From the NCBI GenBank assembly GCA_002284915.1, contig CP015606.1, forward strand, positions 1,116,001-1,180,000: a DNA stretch of 64,000 nucleotides, written 5' to 3'. The notes under the pieces were generated by a model. The model did no database searches. It was not told the origin of the DNA and saw only the letters and a program-made list of their open reading frames with translations. The translations under genes and the position numbers were made by a program. This stretch comes from Actinobacteria bacterium IMCC26077 (GTDB taxonomy: Bacteria > Actinomycetota > Actinomycetes > Nanopelagicales > Nanopelagicaceae). Of the stretch, positions 1 through 8,179 are shown one piece after another. Each line of letters opens with the position of its first letter. Positions within the stretch are counted from its first letter, which is position 1.

Positions 1-325
1 GATCATAAGTATTCTTAATATCGTCAGGTAGCTCTTCCCATGAAGTGGCCTGTTTCTCCGTTGAGCGAACGAAATACTTGATATCGTCAAATTTGATGCC
101 GGAGAGATCTGAGCCCCAATTAGGCATAGGTTTCTTGTCGAAGAGGGTTAGACCCTTCAAACGAAGGTTGAGCATCCATTCAGGCTCACTCTTCTTCGAT
201 GAGATATCCCGTACGACCTCCTCATTCAAGCCGCGACGTGAATTTGCGCCGACGTCATTGGCATCAGACCAGCCATACTGATATTTACCAATTCCCTCTA
301 ATTCAGGATGTGTAGTCGCACTCAT
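1..325 (-). CDS. sufB: SufB, Fe-S cluster assembly scaffold (partial, 5' part only)
   Basis: The reverse strand translates without a stop from ATG at 325 to the window edge, giving about 108 residues. The start MSATTHPELEGIGKYQYGW and later pieces such as RGLNEEVVRDIS, PMPNWGSDLSG and YFVRSTEKQA are the conserved SufB N-terminus. SufB works with SufC and SufD as the scaffold on which Fe-S clusters are built in the cytoplasm. Its ATG overlaps the sufR stop as ATGA, so the two genes are probably translationally coupled. The C-terminal part and the rest of the suf operon lie outside the window. Identity is certain from sequence; completeness cannot be judged. Confidence 0.95.
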   Translation of the reverse strand, partial: MSATTHPELEGIGKYQYGWSDANDVGANSRRGLNEEVVRDISSKKSEPEWMLNLRLKGLTLFDKKPMPNWGSDLSGIKFDDIKYFVRSTEKQATSWEELPDDIKNTYD

Positions 326-1044
326 GCGCTCGCCTTTCCGCTTCGTTTGGTTTTGTTTGAACTCTTACTGTGAACTCGTGGAATTACCGTTGTGCAGACC
401 CCGTCTCCATGCGCGATTGTCGCCAGACGCTGCACATGTGTTCCGAGGATCTTGGAGAAGATTTCAGTCTCGGTCTCGCACATCTGCGGGAACTCTGCGG
501 CGACGTGTGCAATTGGGCAATGGTGTTGACACATTTCGACCCCAATTGGAAGTTGATGGACGCTGGCGGCATAACCTTCGCCACTTAAGAAATCGGCGAG
601 CGCCGCGATCATCACACTCTCTGAGTTCTTTGAGTTCTCTGCGCTCTTGGAACGTGGACTTTTGGCAAGGAGGGCTTCGGCTTGCTTGGCAAACTTCCGC
701 TCTATCTCATCAGCCCGAGTCTGCGCAAATGCTCTGACCCCATCTCGCTGCGCGATAAAGCGCAGCGCGGAGATTGCTAAATCATCGTAGGAGTGCTCGA
801 ACGAGGCGCGACCAAAATCTGTCATCACGAAAACCTTTGATGGGCGACCACGCCCCGCCTCACGAATCCGCGGTTCCCGCGGCTCAATCAGTCCCTCATC
901 CACGAGCGCATCGAGGTGGCGACGAATACCGGCTGGGGTAAGGCCTAACCGTTCCGAGAGGGCGAGCGCGCTCGATGGACCGTTCTCCAAGATGGAGCGG
1001 GCAATCACCTCGCGGGTCTTGATCTCGGTTGTCGCGATTTTCAC
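322..1044 (-). CDS. sufR: SufR-like Fe-S-sensing transcriptional regulator of the suf operon
   Basis: A DeoR/ArsR-like winged helix (LALSERLGLTPAGIRRHLDA) is followed by a helical linker and a C-terminal cysteine cluster, MCQHHC then QMCETE, with a further Cys near the end. This is the layout of SufR repressors that hold an Fe-S cluster and shut off suf when clusters are plentiful. I place the start at GTG 1044 because CACAAT stands exactly six bases upstream, as for other leaderless-looking genes here. The frame stays open to a second GTG at 1086, which would add 14 residues of unfamilial look. The protein is 240 residues with the chosen start. sufB follows with an ATGA overlap. Autoregulation is known for the family and inferred here. 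Confidence 0.88.
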   Translation of the reverse strand: MKIATTEIKTREVIARSILENGPSSALALSERLGLTPAGIRRHLDALVDEGLIEPREPRIREAGRGRPSKVFVMTDFGRASFEHSYDDLAISALRFIAQRDGVRAFAQTRADEIERKFAKQAEALLAKSPRSKSAENSKNSESVMIAALADFLSGEGYAASVHQLPIGVEMCQHHCPIAHVAAEFPQMCETETEIFSKILGTHVQRLATIAHGDGVCTTVIPRVHSKSSNKTKRSGKASA

Positions 1045-1056
1045 AACGATATTGTG
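1045..1056 (-). promoter_or_regulatory. Candidate sufR promoter (-10 CACAAT) overlapping a small dyad
   Basis: On the minus strand CACAAT lies six bases before GTG 1044, which predicts a transcript starting at the start codon. ACAA and TTGT flank five bases here, a small inverted repeat that could be a SufR operator. Both points rest on pattern alone and no good -35 box is visible. Confidence 0.35.
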
Positions 1057-1111
1057 TCGTAATTCGCACCCACCCGCCACTTTCACGGGGGCCTCGAGCG
1101 GCGCCCTCGAT

Positions 1112-1123
1112 TAGGCTCACTAC
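1112..1123 (+). promoter_or_regulatory. Candidate leaderless promoter of ctaA (TAGGCT, N6, ATG)
   Basis: TAGGCT at 1112-1117 is separated by six bases from ATG 1124, which would put the transcription start on the start codon. There is no Shine-Dalgarno sequence between them. It shares a 79-base divergent region with sufR. Confidence 0.5.
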
Positions 1124-2068
1124 ATGGTGGAGAGCGGCATCGCTAGGGAGACGAAAATCGCCAGTGCAATAGGGAGATTTCTCGTGCGGGCGCTATTGGT
1201 CGCCCAAGCTGCTCTCGTGATTACCGGCGGTGCGGTCCGCCTGACTAAATCTGGCCTCGGCTGTCCAACCTGGCCAGAGTGCGCTCCTGGGTCATTCCTT
1301 CCTTCGCCGCACCAAGCGGAAGATCCGCTCAATATCTGGATCGAATTCATCAATCGCTTACTCACCTTCTTGCTCTTTGCCATCGCCATCGCGGTAGTGG
1401 TGTGGGTGCTCAAAGCAAAGCGTCGAGATTTACGGACATTGGCGCTCCTGCAGGTGCTGGGCATATTGGGCCAAGGCGTCGTTGGCGGCATTACCGTGCT
1501 CACCAAGCTCCACCCCGCAGCCGTCGGGTCGCACTTCATACTCTCGATAGCGCTTATCGCGGGAGCAGTTGCACTTGTCGAGCGAGCCAAGGGCTACCCC
1601 ACCCGAGCCCAGGTGGTTCCGATTGTGCGAAACCTGGTGCGCGCGCTGCTGATCCTTGGAGTAATGGTCATCGCGATGGGAATTGTCGTGACCGGCAGCG
1701 GTCCACATGCGGGAGATTTGGCAGCGCCCCGCTTTGGCTTCGAGATTCGCACTGTTGCCTGGCTCCATGCAGATCTGGTCATCGCATTTATTGGGTTGCT
1801 TCTGGCGTATGCGCTACTGCTGCACTTCGCACCAGTTCTACCCGACGAGCGCTATTTACGAGCGCGCAAGAGCGAGAGTAAAAAGTTGATTGCCATCACG
1901 CTTGCTCAGGGGGCGATCGGTTATGTCCAGTACTTCACCGGAGTCCCCGAATATCTGGTCATGGCCCACCTGTTTGGAGTGGTCGTCCTATGGAGCGCGT
2001 TAGTTCGCCATGGAGTTCGGGTATCTGCATTTACTCGCGCTCGCTCGGGCGCGTTGCTCCCCAGCTAG
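1124..2068 (+). CDS. ctaA: Heme A synthase (COX15/CtaA family)
   Basis: CtaA oxidises the C8 methyl of heme O to make heme A for aa3-type cytochrome oxidase, in the cytoplasmic membrane. The 314-residue protein has about eight hydrophobic helices and the family features TGGAVRLTKSGLGCPTWPEC near residue 35, a heme-ligand region around FINRLLT, TKLHPAAVGSH and the late AHLFGVVVLW helix. Length is normal. In many actinobacteria ctaB (heme O synthase) sits between ctaA and tkt; here tkt follows after 27 bases and ctaB is not in the window. Divergent from sufR. Function is confident by family. Confidence 0.93.
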   Translation: MVESGIARETKIASAIGRFLVRALLVAQAALVITGGAVRLTKSGLGCPTWPECAPGSFLPSPHQAEDPLNIWIEFINRLLTFLLFAIAIAVVVWVLKAKRRDLRTLALLQVLGILGQGVVGGITVLTKLHPAAVGSHFILSIALIAGAVALVERAKGYPTRAQVVPIVRNLVRALLILGVMVIAMGIVVTGSGPHAGDLAAPRFGFEIRTVAWLHADLVIAFIGLLLAYALLLHFAPVLPDERYLRARKSESKKLIAITLAQGAIGYVQYFTGVPEYLVMAHLFGVVVLWSALVRHGVRVSAFTRARSGALLPS

Positions 2069-2083
2069 CGATTACCCGTTGGA

Positions 2084-2095
2084 TAGGGTCATCGC
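2084..2095 (+). promoter_or_regulatory. Candidate leaderless promoter of tkt (TAGGGT, N6, GTG)
   Basis: TAGGGT at 2084-2089 is followed by six bases and then GTG 2096. No convincing ribosome site is present, so a leaderless tkt-tal-pgi transcript is likely. Confidence 0.5.
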
Positions 2096-4174
2096 GTGTC
2101 CGATGAACCCGCTGCCGCACTCTCGCCACAACTACCCACGCAATGGTCGCCGATGGATGATCGCGCCATAATCTACGCGCGAGCGCTCGCGGCCGATGCA
2201 GTTCAACGCGCGGGCAATGGTCATCCCGGCACTGCGATGGCTCTCGCACCAGCGGCATACCTGCTCTTTCAACATCATATGCGCCATGATCCACGTGACC
2301 CACGATGGATTGCCCGAGATCGATTCATCCTCTCGTGTGGCCACTCGTCACTCACTCTTTACACCCAACTCTTCTACGCTGGATACGGGCTTACCCTCGA
2401 TGACCTCAAATCATTCCGACGCATGGGTTCGCAAACCCCGGGCCATCCCGAGTATGGACATACCGCCGGCGTCGAGACGACTACAGGTCCATTAGGGCAA
2501 GGAATTGCTAATGCGGTAGGCATGGCGATGGCAGCTCGTTTTCAACGGGGCTTGCTCGATCCTGATGCAGCTGCGAACACATCTATCTTTGATCACTACA
2601 TCTACGTATTGGCATCTGATGGCGACCTTCAAGAGGGTGTCAGCGCAGAGGCTTCATCGATTGCTGGTCTCCAGAAACTTCATAACTTAATTGTGATTTA
2701 CGACGATAACGAGATCACAATTGAGGGAGATATCTCGTTGGCATTCCGCGAAGATGTCGATGCTCGTTATCGGGCATATGGCTGGAACGTGCTCACTGTT
2801 GGAACTGCCAGCGATGGGAGCGTGGATATCGGCGCCCTACATGCCGCACTTGTTGCAGCTCGGCAGGAGCGCGAGCGACCAACGCTCATCCGACTCAAGA
2901 GCGTCATCGCATGGCCTGCGCCAAAGCTTCGAGGTACTTCGAAATCTCATGGTGCTGCCCTTGGAAAAGAAGAGGTGGCAGCAACGAAGGTGGCGCTTGG
3001 CCTTAACCCAGAAGAAGATTTCCAGCTACCCGATGATGTGCTCGCTCATGTTCGCAAAGTTAGTGAACGCGGCGCAATAGTTCGCAGCGCATGGGATGAG
3101 AATTTCAACGCGTGGCGGGCGGCAAATCCCGAGCGACGAGAATTGTTGGCGCGGATGGAATCGCGAAAAATTGATCCTGCGCTCTTATCTTCGATCACAG
3201 CCGACTTCTCACATGAGAAAGAGATTTCTACTCGAAAGGCATCAGGCGACACCATTCAAAAAATCAGCGCTATCCTCCCAGAGTTCTGGGGTGGCTCCGC
3301 CGATCTCGCGGAGAGTAATAACACGACGATCGAGGGCGGTGGGGATTTCCTTCCAGAGAGCCCTTATGGTCGGATAATCCATTTCGGTATTCGCGAGCAC
3401 GCAATGGGTTCGCTAATGAATGGAATCGCACTTCATGGCGGTACTCGAATCTTTGGCGGTACCTTCCTAGTCTTTAGCGATTACATGCGCCCCACTGCGC
3501 GCCTGGCCGCACTCATGCAGTTGCCAGTTACTTTCGTATGGAGCCATGACTCGATTGGGTTAGGCGAAGATGGTCCCACCCACCAACCGGTGGAACATTG
3601 CGCCGCGCTCCGAGCAATTCCAGGGTTAGCAGTGATTCGTCCGGCAGATGCCAACGAGGTTGCCATCGCTTGGCGCCAGATTTTAACTTCGAATCGACCG
3701 GCAGCGCTCCTACTCTCCAGACAGAACCTGCCAGTCTTCAATCGCTCTGAGTATGGCGCGGCTGAAGGTGTTACCCGTGGCGCGTACATCCTTTATGAAC
3801 CAGCAGCCACGCCCGATGGCATCATCATCGCCACTGGGTCCGAGGTAGCCATTGCAATGGCGGCGGCACAACTTGGTAGCGCTGAGGGCCTCAACCTTCG
3901 AGTAGTGAGCGCTCCATGTTTGGAATGGTTCAACGAACAGAGTGAAGAGTATCGACAGAGCGTTCTTCCCAAAGAAATCTCAGTGCGAGTGAGCGTCGAA
4001 GCAGGAATTGCCATGGGTTGGCGGGAACTTGTTGGCGACCACGGCTCGATCCTCTCTCTCGAACGCTTCGGCGCATCAGCCTCAGGACCGGAGCTCTTCA
4101 AAGAATTTGGATTCACGGCTGAAAATGTCTTAGCGCACCTCAAAAAATCACTCGCTTCGGTTAAGGGTAAGTAA
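2096..4174 (+). CDS. tkt: Transketolase
   Basis: Thiamine-diphosphate enzyme moving two-carbon ketol units between sugar phosphates in the non-oxidative pentose phosphate pathway. The 692 residues match the family's length. Visible signatures are GNGHPGTAMALAPAAYLLF near residue 40, the cofactor-binding GDLQEGVSAEASSIAG with DDNEIT near residue 200, GIREHAMG with FGGTFLVFSDYMRP in the pyrimidine domain, and EDGPTHQPVEH. Start is GTG at 2096, six bases after a TAGGGT box. tal follows two bases after the stop and pgi overlaps tal, so the three form one sugar-phosphate operon. The oxidative-branch genes zwf-opcA-pgl that usually accompany it are absent. Confidence 0.97.
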   Translation: MSDEPAAALSPQLPTQWSPMDDRAIIYARALAADAVQRAGNGHPGTAMALAPAAYLLFQHHMRHDPRDPRWIARDRFILSCGHSSLTLYTQLFYAGYGLTLDDLKSFRRMGSQTPGHPEYGHTAGVETTTGPLGQGIANAVGMAMAARFQRGLLDPDAAANTSIFDHYIYVLASDGDLQEGVSAEASSIAGLQKLHNLIVIYDDNEITIEGDISLAFREDVDARYRAYGWNVLTVGTASDGSVDIGALHAALVAARQERERPTLIRLKSVIAWPAPKLRGTSKSHGAALGKEEVAATKVALGLNPEEDFQLPDDVLAHVRKVSERGAIVRSAWDENFNAWRAANPERRELLARMESRKIDPALLSSITADFSHEKEISTRKASGDTIQKISAILPEFWGGSADLAESNNTTIEGGGDFLPESPYGRIIHFGIREHAMGSLMNGIALHGGTRIFGGTFLVFSDYMRPTARLAALMQLPVTFVWSHDSIGLGEDGPTHQPVEHCAALRAIPGLAVIRPADANEVAIAWRQILTSNRPAALLLSRQNLPVFNRSEYGAAEGVTRGAYILYEPAATPDGIIIATGSEVAIAMAAAQLGSAEGLNLRVVSAPCLEWFNEQSEEYRQSVLPKEISVRVSVEAGIAMGWRELVGDHGSILSLERFGASASGPELFKEFGFTAENVLAHLKKSLASVKGK

Positions 4175-4176
4175 CG

Positions 4177-5274
4177 GTGAGCATTGCGCTTGAGAGCATC
4201 TCACGCGAAGGCACATCGATTTGGCTAGATGACCTCTCTCGCTCACGATTACTTATTCCTGATGAGAAATCTCTTGCCCACCTCGTGCGAACGGCAAACG
4301 TTGTTGGAGTAACGACGAATCCCGCGATTTTCTCCAATGCCCTCAAAGACGCCTCCACTTATAAGGAGGCAATTGATGCGCTTCGTGGGGTGAGCGCCGA
4401 AGATGCGATACGCCGAATAACTACTGAAGATGTGCGGGTGGCTTGCGATCAACTCACGGAAATCTTCGATCGTTCGGCAGGAGTTGATGGACGAGTGAGC
4501 ATTGAGGTTGATCCTCGCCTTGCACATGAAGAGCGTGCAACGATTCTTCAAGCGCGAGAGCTCTGGAGCGAAGTCGGGCGATCAAATCTCTTTATTAAAG
4601 TGCCCGCCACGAAGGCAGGGTTACCGGCAATCACGGAGCTCATTGCCGACGGTATCTCAGTCAATGTCACGCTCATCTTTTCACTCGAGAGATATCGCGA
4701 GGTGCTTCTGGCATACATCAAGGGTTTGGAGCAACGAAGAGCTGCTGGCAAGAGCCTTGTGGGAATTCAGTCCGTCGCATCATTTTTCGTCAGCCGCGTC
4801 GATAGCGCCATTGATCCAATCCTCGATGGATTAAGTGATCCTCGCGCCGCGCAACTTCGCGGTAAGGCTGCCGTCGCAAATGCTCGATTGGCTTATCGAA
4901 TCTTTGAAGAGATCTCAGCTACAGATCGATGGCAACGTCTTGCTGAGATTGGTGGCGCCGTCCAACGTCCGCTATGGGCTTCTACTGGCGTCAAAGATAA
5001 GGCTTACGATCCAGCGAAATATGTCGTGGAACTCATCGCTCCCGATACCGTGAATACGATGCCAGAGGCGACTATCCATGCCGCAAGCGCCTACACCGGC
5101 GAGATTGGTAACTCAATAAGCGGTAGTTATGCGCAAGCTGATGAGGTATTCAATGAATTAGCAACTTTGGGCATTTCCTATGATGCGGTGGTGAAAGAGC
5201 TCGAGCGAGATGGCATCTCTAAATTCAACGATGCTTGGGAGGCGTTGATCGCCGCGATGTCCGCTCAACTATGA
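4177..5274 (+). CDS. tal: Transaldolase
   Basis: Transfers a dihydroxyacetone unit between sugar phosphates in the pentose phosphate pathway through a Schiff base on lysine. The 365-residue product has VGVTTNPAIFSNA near residue 45 and the catalytic lysine in NLFIKVPAT (K141), then NVTLIFS and SVASFFVSRVD; the late WASTGVKDKAYDP is also typical. It begins with GTG two bases after tkt. Its TGA stop overlaps the ATG of pgi (ATGA), so tal and pgi are probably translated together, echoing the tal-pgi fusion proteins found in other bacteria. Length is that of the long actinobacterial and cyanobacterial type. Confidence 0.96.
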   Translation: MSIALESISREGTSIWLDDLSRSRLLIPDEKSLAHLVRTANVVGVTTNPAIFSNALKDASTYKEAIDALRGVSAEDAIRRITTEDVRVACDQLTEIFDRSAGVDGRVSIEVDPRLAHEERATILQARELWSEVGRSNLFIKVPATKAGLPAITELIADGISVNVTLIFSLERYREVLLAYIKGLEQRRAAGKSLVGIQSVASFFVSRVDSAIDPILDGLSDPRAAQLRGKAAVANARLAYRIFEEISATDRWQRLAEIGGAVQRPLWASTGVKDKAYDPAKYVVELIAPDTVNTMPEATIHAASAYTGEIGNSISGSYAQADEVFNELATLGISYDAVVKELERDGISKFNDAWEALIAAMSAQL

Positions 5275-6767
5275 ACATTGGTGAAAAGGCGACCCTCGAA
5301 TCGCTTCAGGCAGCGAGCGCGTCGCTTGCCAAAAAAGATTCAGAACTATGGGGTAGCGCTGCACGCGCGCTCGCGCATGAACGTTTGGGATGGATAGATT
5401 TACCGGAGAGTTCGCGAGCGCATCTGCCAGCTCTAGATGCGCTTGCCGCATGGTCTCGCAGCCAGAAGCGCACGCGTTTTGTTTTATCTGGCATGGGCGG
5501 CTCATCCCTTGCCCCCGAGGTCATCGCGACAACTTTTTTCAGCCAATCGGGAACTGGGGGCCAAGCGAAGCGCGAACCCGTCACTGAACTGGTGATACTC
5601 GATTCAACGCACCCCGACGATGTGCGCACAGCGCTCGATCCCGATCCTTCGAATTCGCTTTTCATCATCTCTTCCAAATCAGGTGAGACGATCGAGACTC
5701 GTTCGCACTTGGCAGCGATCCAAAGTCGACTTGCCCAAGAAAATTTGCCGTTACGGGAACATGTGGTGGTCATCTCCGACCCACAGTCGCCGCTGGCAAG
5801 TTGGGCGGTGGAGAATCAGGTGCGATTCTTTCCAGGAGAACCGACTGTTGGCGGAAGATTTAGCGCGCTGTCGATCTTTGGTTTGTTGCCAGCGGCTCTC
5901 ATTGGAGTCGATTGCGCAACGCTATTAGATGATGCCGCCGACATGAGAAGAGAGCTCGTTCAATCGCGCGCTGATAGCCCAGCGCTCGCGCTCGTGCAGG
6001 AGATTCTCACCTGGCACCCATTCGTCAATCTGCCACGAGCGCCCTTGAGTGACTGGATTGAGCAATTGATTGCCGAATCGACCGGAAAAGAGGGTAAGGG
6101 AATCATTCCGGTGATCGACGCAGCGACAGAGCTAACCCCCGAGGTGCGCAAGTCACAATCACTTCCGCTCGGCGCAGCCTTCTATCTTTGGGAGTGGACC
6201 ACTGCGCTCCTTGGATTTGCCCTAGAGGTCAATCCATTTGACCAACCCAATGTAGCTAGCGCCAAAGAGGCGACCCGGCAGGCGCTCAACGAAAAAGGTT
6301 CCTATCGCGTTAGTGAAATTGGCACTTCCGAGCAACTCCTCAATGCGATTGAAAGTTTCATCAATGCGAGTGGAGATCGCGCGCCAGGCTATTTGGCGCT
6401 CTTGGCTTTTATCCCTATGCGCAATCGAGATCTTCACCAGGGCCTCTTGCGAATCCACGATGATCTCTCGTTGAAACTTGCTCGCAAGAAGATTCGCGTC
6501 ACTTCTGGTTTTGGTCCACGGTATCTCCACTCGACAGGGCAATGTCATAAAGGTGGACCAGAGATTGGCAGCTTTGTCATCATCACCCTCGATGAAAGCG
6601 ATGACTACCCGATTCCTGGCGCCGATTATGGTTTTGCCGAGTTACTCATGGCTCAAGCTCGAGGGGATTTCCGGACGCTCAACGATTTAGGCAAATTCGT
6701 AATCCATGCCCATCTGACTAGGGCCGAGTTTGAAAAATTTAGTCGAGCTCTCCGCGCAACTTCTTGA
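5271..6767 (+). CDS. pgi: Glucose-6-phosphate isomerase (Tal-Pgi fusion type)
   Basis: Interconverts glucose-6-phosphate and fructose-6-phosphate. The start chosen is ATG 5271, overlapping the tal stop as ATGA; a longer frame reaches 5235 but overlaps tal needlessly. The 498 residues show the sugar-isomerase folds: LSGMGGSSLAPEV near residue 75, ISSKSGETIET near residue 140, VGGRFSALS, and a C-terminal YLHSTGQCHKGGP. That C-terminus and the short length resemble the Pgi half of bifunctional transaldolase/Pgi proteins more than the 540-550 residue E. coli form. The last 29 bases overlap the end of rbpA on the opposite strand. Confidence 0.93.
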   Translation: MNIGEKATLESLQAASASLAKKDSELWGSAARALAHERLGWIDLPESSRAHLPALDALAAWSRSQKRTRFVLSGMGGSSLAPEVIATTFFSQSGTGGQAKREPVTELVILDSTHPDDVRTALDPDPSNSLFIISSKSGETIETRSHLAAIQSRLAQENLPLREHVVVISDPQSPLASWAVENQVRFFPGEPTVGGRFSALSIFGLLPAALIGVDCATLLDDAADMRRELVQSRADSPALALVQEILTWHPFVNLPRAPLSDWIEQLIAESTGKEGKGIIPVIDAATELTPEVRKSQSLPLGAAFYLWEWTTALLGFALEVNPFDQPNVASAKEATRQALNEKGSYRVSEIGTSEQLLNAIESFINASGDRAPGYLALLAFIPMRNRDLHQGLLRIHDDLSLKLARKKIRVTSGFGPRYLHSTGQCHKGGPEIGSFVIITLDESDDYPIPGADYGFAELLMAQARGDFRTLNDLGKFVIHAHLTRAEFEKFSRALRATS

Positions 6768-7080
6768 GCGCCTCTTCTAAGATCGCTGCTCCCTCAGTTG
6801 CGGAGCGACGTTCCTTTACATAGGCAAGATGTGTTTTATATGGCTCGTTCTTCACCGGTTTCGGTGGCGCAGCTTTATCTCGCCCAGCTGGGAATCCGCA
6901 TCGTGGGCAATCCCACTCATCGGGCGGAGTGACGGTGCCATCATCGGCGAAGGATGGCCTGGTCTCGTGGCCATTGGCACACCAATAGGAGATTCGAAAA
7001 CGCGCAATCGCTTCGCCGCGCTCAGCTTCACCCATGGGGCCAGCGCCGACACGACTTCCTCGAATAGCACTTCCGCTCAT
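6739..7080 (-). CDS. rbpA: RbpA, RNA polymerase-binding protein
   Basis: RbpA is an actinobacteria-specific transcription factor that binds RNA polymerase and group 1/2 sigma factors and stabilises open promoter complexes. The 113-residue protein has the expected parts: a flexible N-terminal tail with GSRVGAGPMGEAERG, a zinc-binding core with WCANGH (C34, H38) and CPRCG (C58, C61), a basic linker, and the C-terminal sigma-interacting helix THLAYVKERRS...ILEEALKKLR. Family length is typical. The 3' end overlaps the pgi coding sequence by 29 bases in convergent orientation. secG lies just upstream on the same strand. Its presence is a strong taxonomic marker. Confidence 0.96.
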   Translation of the reverse strand: MSGSAIRGSRVGAGPMGEAERGEAIARFRISYWCANGHETRPSFADDGTVTPPDEWDCPRCGFPAGRDKAAPPKPVKNEPYKTHLAYVKERRSATEGAAILEEALKKLRGELD

Positions 7081-7108
7081 CGCAACTCGCTTCCTAGTGA
7101 GATCTTCT

Positions 7109-7339
7109 CTAGCTCTTTAACAGCAAACTCAACGCAACTATTCCGGCGAACCAGAGTCCGCCAACGACAATGGTGATTCGATCGAGATTTCGCTCGACTA
7201 CTGAAGAGCCGCCATAGGTAGAGGAGACGCCACCACCAAAGAGGTCGGAGAGTCCGCTTCCTTTGCCCTTATGGAGCAAGACCAAGAGAATCATCAACGC
7301 GCTGAGGATGATCAGGAAGATGGAGAGGCCGAGAACCAT
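7109..7339 (-). CDS. secG: SecG, preprotein translocase subunit
   Basis: Small auxiliary subunit of the SecYEG export channel. The 76-residue protein has two membrane helices (about residues 4-22 and 55-74) joined by a loop with LLHKGKGSGLSDLFGGG, the conserved SecG cytoplasmic segment. ATG 7339 has an AGGAG sequence seven bases upstream. It follows tpiA by 36 bases at the distal end of the uvrB-to-tpiA run, the usual actinobacterial place for secG. Confidence 0.95.
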   Translation of the reverse strand: MVLGLSIFLIILSALMILLVLLHKGKGSGLSDLFGGGVSSTYGGSSVVERNLDRITIVVGGLWFAGIVALSLLLKS

Positions 7340-7375
7340 GAAGACTCCTAGATGGGTAGAGGGAAAGGATACCGG

Positions 7376-8179
7376 TTAAAACTTGTGGAACTTCGCTATT
7401 TTGGCGAACTCCTCGGGATCCAAGCTGGCGCCCCCTACTAACACCCCATCGACATCCGGGCAGGCCATCAGCTCCTTGATGAGCGAGGCTTTGACCGATC
7501 CGCCATAGAGGATCCGGAGCTGGGTCGCGACCGGTCCATTGGCAAGCTTGGCTATCCGCTCTCGGATAGCAGCGGCCATCTCTTGCGCATCGTCAGCGGT
7601 GGCTGTTTTGCCGGTGCCTATCGCCCAAATCGGCTCGTAGGCGATAACGATTTTCTTGACTTGTGCCGGAGTGATACCGGCGAGCGAGCCATTGAGTTGA
7701 TTGACGACAAATTCTCGATGGCCTTGCTCCTCGCGCACCTGAGCGCTCTCCCCAACGCAGAGAATAGGCGTCAATCCTGCGCTCAAAGCAGCCTTTACTT
7801 TGCTATTAACCAGTTGATCATCTTCATGATGGTGCGAACGCCGCTCGGAGTGCCCCACTACTGCGAAGGTGCAACCGAGTTTGGCGAGCATTGCTCCGGA
7901 TATATCTCCGGTGTACGCGCCAGAGGGAAATGGAGATAAATCTTGAGCGCCGTAGAGCAGTTGGAGTCGATCGCCATCAATAAGGGTTTGTACCGAGCGA
8001 ATATCTACAAAGGGCGGCAATACGGCGATATCACTCACTTCAAAATCTTTCTCATTAAGTAAGAACGCTAATTTCTGGGTGACCGCAATCGCCTCAAGAT
8101 GATTAAGGTTCATCTTCCAATTTCCTGCGATTAACGGTTTACGCTCTACCTGTTCAGTCGATCCAGTTGGTTGTGACAT
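7376..8179 (-). CDS. tpiA: Triosephosphate isomerase
   Basis: Interconverts dihydroxyacetone phosphate and glyceraldehyde-3-phosphate in glycolysis and gluconeogenesis. Of 267 residues, the catalytic set is visible: GNWKMN (K22), VVGHSERR (H110) and [11 protein letters not shown] (E182), and the phosphate-binding LYGGSVKA and [11 protein letters not shown]. The N-terminus is about ten residues longer than usual. Its ATG overlaps the pgk stop by one base (TGATG), so the pair is coupled within the gap-pgk-tpiA unit. Confidence 0.97.
   Translation of the reverse strand: MSQPTGSTEQVERKPLIAGNWKMNLNHLEAIAVTQKLAFLLNEKDFEVSDIAVLPPFVDIRSVQTLIDGDRLQLLYGAQDLSPFPSGAYTGDISGAMLAKLGCTFAVVGHSERRSHHHEDDQLVNSKVKAALSAGLTPILCVGESAQVREEQGHREFVVNQLNGSLAGITPAQVKKIVIAYEPIWAIGTGKTATADDAQEMAAAIRERIAKLANGPVATQLRILYGGSVKASLIKELMACPDVDGVLVGGASLDPEEFAKIAKFHKF

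Noticed and set aside
45-281. Plus-strand open frame of 78 codons
   Set aside because: It is the antisense of clearly conserved sufB sequence and shows no family features.
1120-1590. Minus-strand open frame of 156 codons
   Set aside because: It lies opposite ctaA, whose membrane helices and signatures are certain; composition is that of a shadow frame.
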